Shown here in pieces: positions 57,643 through 64,000 of a stretch of 64,000 nucleotides of DNA. This stretch comes from Phytophthora quininea (taxonomy: Eukaryota; Oomycota; Peronosporomycetes; Peronosporales; Peronosporaceae). The notes beneath the pieces were generated by a model. The model was not told the DNA's origin and did not search any database. It saw nothing but the letters and a program-made list of their open reading frames with translations. The stretch spans positions 1 through 64,000 of the forward strand of contig JAAVTG010000986.1 in the NCBI GenBank assembly GCA_011947345.1, given 5' to 3'. The translations under genes and the position numbers were made by a program. How positions within the stretch are numbered: position 1 is the stretch's first letter; each line of letters opens with the position of its first letter.

Positions 57643-58560
57643 TGTAATGAACTCTTGAGGTCCTCCCGTTCCTGGAGTAGCCGCTAGCTCGTGTGCTGAC
57701 CCTGCGTTGGATCCGATGGGCCGTCCGTCACTAACTTCAACACCGTTAACAACTACTGGCCGACAGAGAACCAACAGGGCTCTCTGTGCGGGTGCGTGCC
57801 CTGGCCGACACTGCCACCTATTTATTATCCTTTCTCGACAACAACTGTCCTGCCTGCTCTCAACCTTGCAGCCCTTGGCACCTCGCGAAGCGAATTCCTG
57901 CACGCCTGTCCTTACCACTTGGAACACACTGGTCTCCTTCCGTTCGTTCGGTCCACGCTAGCACCATTCTGCACAGCCACCGCTGGCATCAACAACACCA
58001 ACCGCCCTTCCTGCCTGCACGTCACCTTGCAGTCCTTGACAGTATCAATTGCCGCAACGCCGGTCACGGGTCGGTCGACTGTTCCCGCTTCAGCGTCCAC
58101 CGTCGAGACTACCACCGTCGTTCACTGTTGGCTTCCAACTGCTGCTTCCGTCTGACGTCCACCGTTGTCACCACCGTCGACGTCCACCGAGTCCTTACAT
58201 CCGATGTCCACCGATAACTTCCTGCTTGCTGTCGTCGGTTGCCGCACTTCTGTCGTCACCTTCTGCTGCTTGCCCTTGTCGCTGCCGATTCGAGACTACT
58301 TGCTCACGTTGCTACGCATTCGACACTTGTTCTCGTCGCTGCCGATTGGAGACTTGTTCTCGTCGCCGCCAATTCAAGACTTGTCCTCGTCGCCGCCGAT
58401 TCGAGACTTGTCCTCGTCGCCGCCGATTCGAGACTGCCAGATCTCGTCGCTCAAACCCAACGCGACCTTTACCATCGGTCGCCCCCAAGTCGCAACCGCC
58501 CAACAATTATTGATTGTCGTTCAGACGCATCTCGGTGTCGCTGCCACCAGGTCTATTACA
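57643..58560 (-). mobile_element. Solo LTR at the SDA1 start codon
   Basis: 918 bp, same family as the LTRs at 30200 and 33137, reverse orientation, ends TGTAAT/ATTACA. Flanked by ACAT (57639-57642 and 58561-58564). The empty site is seen in the left arm at 41189-41194 (ATAATGTCAT). It is about 40 bp shorter than the other LTRs, and its roughly 27-bp repeat zone and one flanking segment differ. Confidence 0.92.
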
Positions 58561-58649
58561 ACATTATGGCGGTGGTAAGTTTACGATGCCTTTCAGCGAT
58601 ATTTATTAGCATAAAATTGAACCGCTTCCATCGACAACAGCAATCGTCT

Positions 58650-61600
58650 CTATCTCTTCGTGTGGTTGATGTAGCGCAGCGACAGCATCGACAGGATGCG
58701 GAAGATCGCAATGGCCACAAACACGTAGCCGAAGTTCGCCCAGCGGTCATCGTAGTTGTAGCTGAACGTCGACTCGATGTAGCCCTTGACCGTCGTGTGC
58801 GAAATCGTCACCGGCGTCCCCGACAGCGGCTGGCAGCCGAGGTGCGATCCCACATTCTCGTACTGACCCAACGTCTCGTTCCACGTCGGCTCTTCCGGGC
58901 ACTGACAGAAGGCCAGCGATGCCAGGATCGAGATGGAGAATCTCTGCGGCACAATCGTATACAGCCACTTGTAGCCCGCTGGGATCGAGGACGACGGCGG
59001 GTTGAAGCCGGCGAACAGCAAGAAGATCGAGTTGATGAGCGCGCCCATGACGGCAGCCACCTCCATACTCGGGAACGCGTGAATAAGCAACTGCGCGAAG
59101 TACATCTGGCCCAGCACAAAGAGCGAAATGTGGACCCAGTACAGCACCGCCGTGGAGAACCCCTGGAAGCCCACCATCGGGTAGAAAATCACGATGAACA
59201 GCAAACTCTGTCCAAACACGTACGGGATCTCTACCACCGTCGTCGCGACAAAGTACCACAGCGAGTTGTACGTCTGCGCAGCACGCTCACGGTAGAACGC
59301 AGCGCGGTCCTGGGCGTACACGGGAAGCGTGCCCATGAATCCAGCCATAGCCATAAAGAGCGTCGACATGAAAATTAACCCCACACCACCAACCAGACCG
59401 CTGTACGTCGTGTAATCCACGCTCAGGAAAGCTAAGCCACAGATGATGGAAACACCGAACACAATCGCGAAACGGGTCAAGTTGAACGCTGGAGTGCGCC
59501 AGTATAGATCAAAGAAGCGCTTCATCAAGAAGCAGAACTGAGTCGATCCCTTCGACGCACGTTTCTTCATGAACGTCACTTCCGGCCACTCGGGAGACGG
59601 GCTCGTGATACCAGGCTTCGCCAGCATCTCATTCAGCACGCGCTTCTCTTCACTGTGCTCGAAAATGTCCACAAAGTCCAGGTGAGCTGCGCGGTCGTTG
59701 CTCACACCAGCGCCAATCACCTCCAACATCCACGACGCGGGGTTCTGCTTCGGCGGGCACGGAGTCACACCGGGGACCGCCTCCAAGTACTTCACCAACT
59801 TCTGGCACCGGTCACCAAGCTCGCCAACAAACACCGACTGGCCGCCGCGCTTCAACAAGATCAAGTGGTCGAAGAGGAAAAACACATCCGACGACGGCTG
59901 GTGGATCGTGCACACGATCGTACGCCCGCTGTCCGCTACCTTGCGGACACCGTCCATGATCAACTTGGCCGAGTGGGCATCCAGTCCGCTCGTCGGTTCA
60001 TCCAGGAACAGGATGCTCGGCTGCGCCGCCAGCTCCACGCCGATCGTCAGACGCTTCATCTGCTCCTGCGAGCTGCCGCGGACGATCTGGTCCGCAATGT
60101 CGTGCATGTCCAGCAGGTCGAGGCATTCCTCCACCGTGTCGTACTTCTTGCTGTCCGGGACGCTGCTGTCCTGGCGCAGGAACGCGCTAAACATCAGAGC
60201 CTCGCGCATCGTGGAGGCCTCCGAGTGGATATCCATCTGCTCGCAGTATCCCGTTGCACGGCGGATGGCCAGGTCGTTCGCCTCGTGGCCGTTCAGGTAG
60301 ATCTTGCCCTTGATTGTGCCCTCCGTCTTACGGCTGGCAATCACGTCCATCAACGTCGTCTTACCCGCACCAGTGGACCCCATCAGAGCCGTCAGCGTGC
60401 CGGGCGTCGCGTACCCGTTGATGCCCTTCAGCAAGTCGAGCGTCTCCTTCGTGTTCACCGGGTTCGGCACCGAGTACCACAGATCCGTAAACGCGATCGT
60501 CACCGGGGTGAAATTCTTCTCGCGTCGAGGAACCTCCACTACAACCTCGCCATGCGATGTATCGGAATCGGAATCGTCCGTATTCGCCTTAGGAGTCATT
60601 GCCAAGGCATATCCTTCGTGTGCTTCTTCGTCTTCAATATCCTTTGGCAGCAACTGGATGTTCGTCGGTGCCAGGTACCGCCTGTACTCCAGGAGGTACG
60701 TGCTGAACGCCAACAAGAACACGTAGAAGAGGAACATGAAGATCGCACCGGTCCACAGCCATGTCGTGCTCGATGGCACACCAAATTCCGACAAATAGTA
60801 CTCTCCCATGGTCATCTTGAATTTTGAGCAGTAGTTTACCCCGCCAAACTCACATACATCGTATTTAGACGACCGGTATTCATTCACGGACAGCGCTCGC
60901 ATGCACCACGCAACTGGATTAATCCAGTAAATCCACACGAGGTAGTCGGGAATTTGGCTCTTCGGCTGCACGAAGCCCGCAAAGATGATGATGAATACGA
61001 TCGAAAACGATGACATCGGCTTAGCAATATCCAGATTGGGACACATTGCCGTCAGCGCGAAGAACCAAGTCGATAGCACTAGGTTCGTCAAGACCAACAG
61101 ACACAGGTAGATAATGTACGCGCCCACGTTCGCGACGAAGCCGCACATCCAGTACACAAGCGACCCGAAAATCAGGATTTCAAATACTGACGGTGGCATT
61201 AGCGCAATCGAGTAGGCAATCACGTACGACGCCGTCTGGTAGAAGTTCGCCCCACGCTGCTTGTAGAAGATCTCACGGGCCTCCATGAACACGGGGATTT
61301 GAGAACCTTGACTCAAGGACATGAACATCACAGCCTGAAAAATCACACCAAGCATCACCTGCACGTCCGTCGGGTCGACCTGGTAGAATGTGCTGCCGTA
61401 GATCAGACCCATAAAGCATGTCATCACAACACGACTTGCCACGTACGCCTTGTTGCGCCACAGAATAGTCATGTGGCGCACACTCAGAGCTCGGACGTTT
61501 TTCCAAAATGATTGACGGAACTCGGGGACCGGGTCCATGTACTCGTCCACGTGCTTCTGTAGCTCAGGATCCATCGGCGCCTCGATCATACCGACCAAGT

Positions 61601-62773
61601 CGGCGTACACGCGGGACTGCACGAACGCCTCGGCGAACTCGCTCGCGGCTCGAGGGTGCTTCGTGACGCCGACAGGAAGTGCCACCTCGTATTGGTGCTG
61701 CATCCGAGTTCCCAGATCCAGCAGGTAGTCGGCGATATCACGGTCCGGGGACACTTGAAGCCCAGGCTCTCGAAGTACGGCACCACAGCCTCGCGCGGGC
61801 CATGGTACATCACCTCGCCCTCGTTCATGATCAGGATGTAGTCGAACAGCGCGAACACCTCCGGGGCAGGCTGCAGCAGAGAGATCGCCACCGCCTTGTG
61901 CAACGTCTTGGCGATGCTGCGCTGCGTGCACATGATATCGTACGTCGCCGCGCTGTCGAGACCCGTGCTGATCTCGTCCATGAGACTCACGTACTTCATG
62001 CCGAACTCCATCTCACCGGTCGTCACGCGCTTGCGCTCGCCGCCAGACACGCCGCGCACCATCGCGTTACCGATGATCGTGTTCTCACAGTTCTGCAGAC
62101 CCAGCTGACCGATCACGATGTCCGGGTAGTTCTTGTAGTACGCCTTGGCCGCCTCCAGCGCAGCGAGGTTCTCCTCGACGGAGCCCTTCGAGAATGTCTC
62201 CGAGCCCTTCTCCGCGAGACCGCCGCCCACAAACTTGTGCGCGTACTCCAACGTCTCGCGGGTCGTCAGCGTCGCGAAATGCTTGTCCGACTGCGGGACG
62301 TACTCCACGAACTGCGGGATCCGACTCGCGATGTCCTTTTGCGGGACGCCGTTGTATGTGACCTCGCCCTCGACCGTGATGTTGCTTTCCACCGGGAACT
62401 GTCCCGCCAGCATCTTCATCAGCGCCGACTTGCCGGACCCGGGCTGGCCCAGCACCAGCGTCGTCGTGCCCGGCTTGAACACGCCGCTCGCGTTCTTGAC
62501 GATCTCCTTGCGCACCACGCGCCGCTTCGGCGACATCCGCGCCAGTGCCTTCGCGACCGTGTTGTACAGCGTCGGTAGCTCCGACTTGGCCGTCACGTCC
62601 TCGGTGATAGTGATGTCGGCCGTGACCGACAGGTTCTTGTATCGCACTTCCAGCTGCGGCAGCTCGCTGCCGATGGCCGGCTCGAAGCTGGACGCGAGGT
62701 ACCGGTTCAGCGCCTCGGGGCCCTGCGCCAGCATGGTCTTGCCCGACTCCAGGTTCAGGCGGTCGGACGACAT
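58650..62773 (-). CDS. PDR-type ABC transporter, copy 4 (outer, right arm)
   Basis: Exactly as long as copy 1 (4124 bp) with the same single frame change at the CCCC run (61742-61753); if CCCCC is the true sequence the protein is about 1374 residues and complete. NBD1, TMD1, NBD2, TMD2 and all nucleotide-binding motifs are as in copy 1; the first NBD2 motif differs by one residue downstream (VIASRKTEG, others VIAGRKTEG). The gene is mosaic: most of TMD1 and the linker are copy-1-like, while about 58650-59370 (TMD2 end), 60655-60760 and the stretch near 61530-61575 are copy-2/3-like. One of the two best candidates for a working gene. Confidence 0.85.
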
Positions 62774-62874
62774 TGTGTTGATTGATCCCCCTCGACGCAA
62801 GCACTCGGAAGTTGCTGCTGTGAGTCTGTTCGACGAGTAGGTGTGTGGGTGTGTGGACGCACTTGCTCTTGAGC

Positions 62875-62892
62875 AAGCAAATTCCAGAATGG
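62875..62892 (-). promoter_or_regulatory. INR/FPR-like core promoter of PDR copy 4
   Basis: Reverse complement of the CCATTCT-GGAATTTGCTT arrangement, about 115 bp before the ATG at 62773. The sequence further upstream (to 63134) matches that of copy 1 and differs from copies 2 and 3. Confidence 0.6.
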
Positions 62893-63182
62893 ACTGCTGT
62901 GTCGGAAGGCGCGAGGTCGGCCGGCGATACCTTGACATCTATGCGTCTGTGACGTGTGAGACTAGTGCGAGCAATCACCAAAATTGGTTGCGCACACAAA
63001 CCGGACTAAGCGGTGGTGCGGCATCAACAACTTGTCGTTTTTCTGTGGACAATCGAGGTGGCCGTCATCGTGCGACTAGCACAAGCTGAGACGGGTCTTA
63101 GTGCGTTGCGTTGAAATCTCAGGTGTTGGATCCGCGACCTGCTTGTGATAGCGAGAAGCGTACAAATTCCATTTTCAAATCA

Positions 63183-64000
63183 TACAGTAGCGCTAAAACT
63201 TCGAACACTCCTTAAAGGCAATTAGTGGCCGCGTACATGCCCCAACACTTCCAATACCGGTCACCACACATTACGAGACCTGTCCGGGGTATTTTCTACG
63301 TATCCACCAAGACACAATCAACCGCAGCGACTGCGCCCCGTTTGTTGCCAATCAGCAGTGACTCACCAAACACCCAGCAACGCAATCACACCCAGCGGCA
63401 CTCACAAATTCTTGACCGAGTTGCCCCTACTTAGTGACATCCCACGAACACAGCTCACTGCAATAAAACACTACGAACAACCATCCTGCTGCCTCGGTAC
63501 AATCCAGTGCTCTGGAGACGTTCCAGCAATCGATGAATGACCACGCCGGCCTTTCTTGTCATCAAGAGCGATAATGCCCAACTTTACTTCGTAGAATTTG
63601 CTCTACAGCATCGACGACGTTCTTTTTAGCCACATTCACCCCCTTTTGCTGGCAAATACGACCTTGCATGTCGTCGTCCCTCCACTGCGAGCTTGATCGA
63701 TATCCTTCTCGCCTTTCAGGGACCCCCCTCATCACAAAATTATCTTACAATCGATGAATGATACGGCGTTGTTGTACTTTGTTCGGTTGACGCTGCGAAT
63801 AACGTGGGGAAAATCCGTGTCAAAAGCAGATACCATGGTCGTGCTGCTCGTGATAGGCACCTGTGCGATAACACTACCATCATCAAGAAGATCCTGTCAC
63901 CTTCGTGCCCGCTGGCGGCTGCACAATGATGTAAAAACATTATCAGTTCTTGTATAGTGCAGCAAGTAAATTCATCAATGGTCGCACCACGCGAGCACGG
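63183..64000. other. Outer flank of right arm, no gene recognised
   Basis: Inverted match of 26876-27691 with a few percent substitutions. No recognisable gene. Confidence 0.5.

Larger units (their letters stand above)
49873..64000 (-). repeat. Right arm of giant inverted repeat (continues beyond window)
   Basis: Reverse complement of the left arm, in mirror gene order. The single large difference inside it is a 918-bp solo LTR plus 4-bp duplication. The last base of the window (64000) pairs with 26876, so the true end of the arm is outside. Confidence 0.93.

Noticed and set aside
26876..64000. Inverted repeat as a simple foldback assembly artefact
   Set aside because: A unique 912-bp spacer, different insertions with target duplications in each arm and gene mosaicism argue against it; a haplotype mis-join remains possible and is listed as a check.

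Overview
The window is a chromosome end from an oomycete, most probably Phytophthora or a close relative. It opens with an array of CCCTAAA repeats in the orientation expected of a left telomere (TTTAGGG on the other strand). It carries full-size PDR-type ABC transporters with a core promoter that fits the oomycete INR/FPR pattern, short GT-AG introns, and transposon proteins of types common in oomycete genomes. No database was searched; family names come from motifs recognised by eye.

Bases 1-2420 are telomere and subtelomere: telomeric blocks with spacers, a 597-base stretch with only two G on the top strand, a 129-bp tandem repeat, and a tail repeat that recurs near 16.3 kb. Bases 2421-27706 are a transposon graveyard. 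It holds a DDE transposase gene broken by a short-TIR element, an amino-acid permease fragment, an oomycete DUF-type pseudogene, a SWIM-type MULE gene with several introns split by a solo LTR, a TIR element carrying a Myb/SANT-like gene, a tyrosine recombinase fragment, a second MULE inside a GATC-rich TIR element, a FAR1-like fragment and a reverse-transcriptase fragment.

The rest is one large inverted repeat. Its arms are 26876-48960 and 49873-64000, separated by a 912-bp spacer, and the right arm runs off the window. Each arm holds, from outside in, a PDR transporter gene, a C-terminal fragment of the SDA1 ribosome-biogenesis gene and a second PDR gene. The window therefore has four PDR copies and two SDA1 fragments, in mirror order.

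The left arm was later interrupted by nested mobile elements: a 5'-truncated LINE (27707-35128) that contains a hAT-like element (29790-35111), which itself contains a coding-poor LTR retrotransposon (30200-34092). A second hAT-like element lies next to them (35185-36620). The right arm was interrupted only by a solo LTR (57643-58560), exactly at the start codon of its SDA1 fragment. In each case the other arm, or a sister copy, preserves the empty site, so insertion points and order can be read directly.

All four PDR genes share one single-base frameshift near codon 342. The two inner copies carry further frameshifts, and the outer copies are mosaics of inner and outer sequence, which points to gene conversion. 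Whether any of the four makes a full transporter depends on whether the shared frameshift is real or a consensus error in a run of C.
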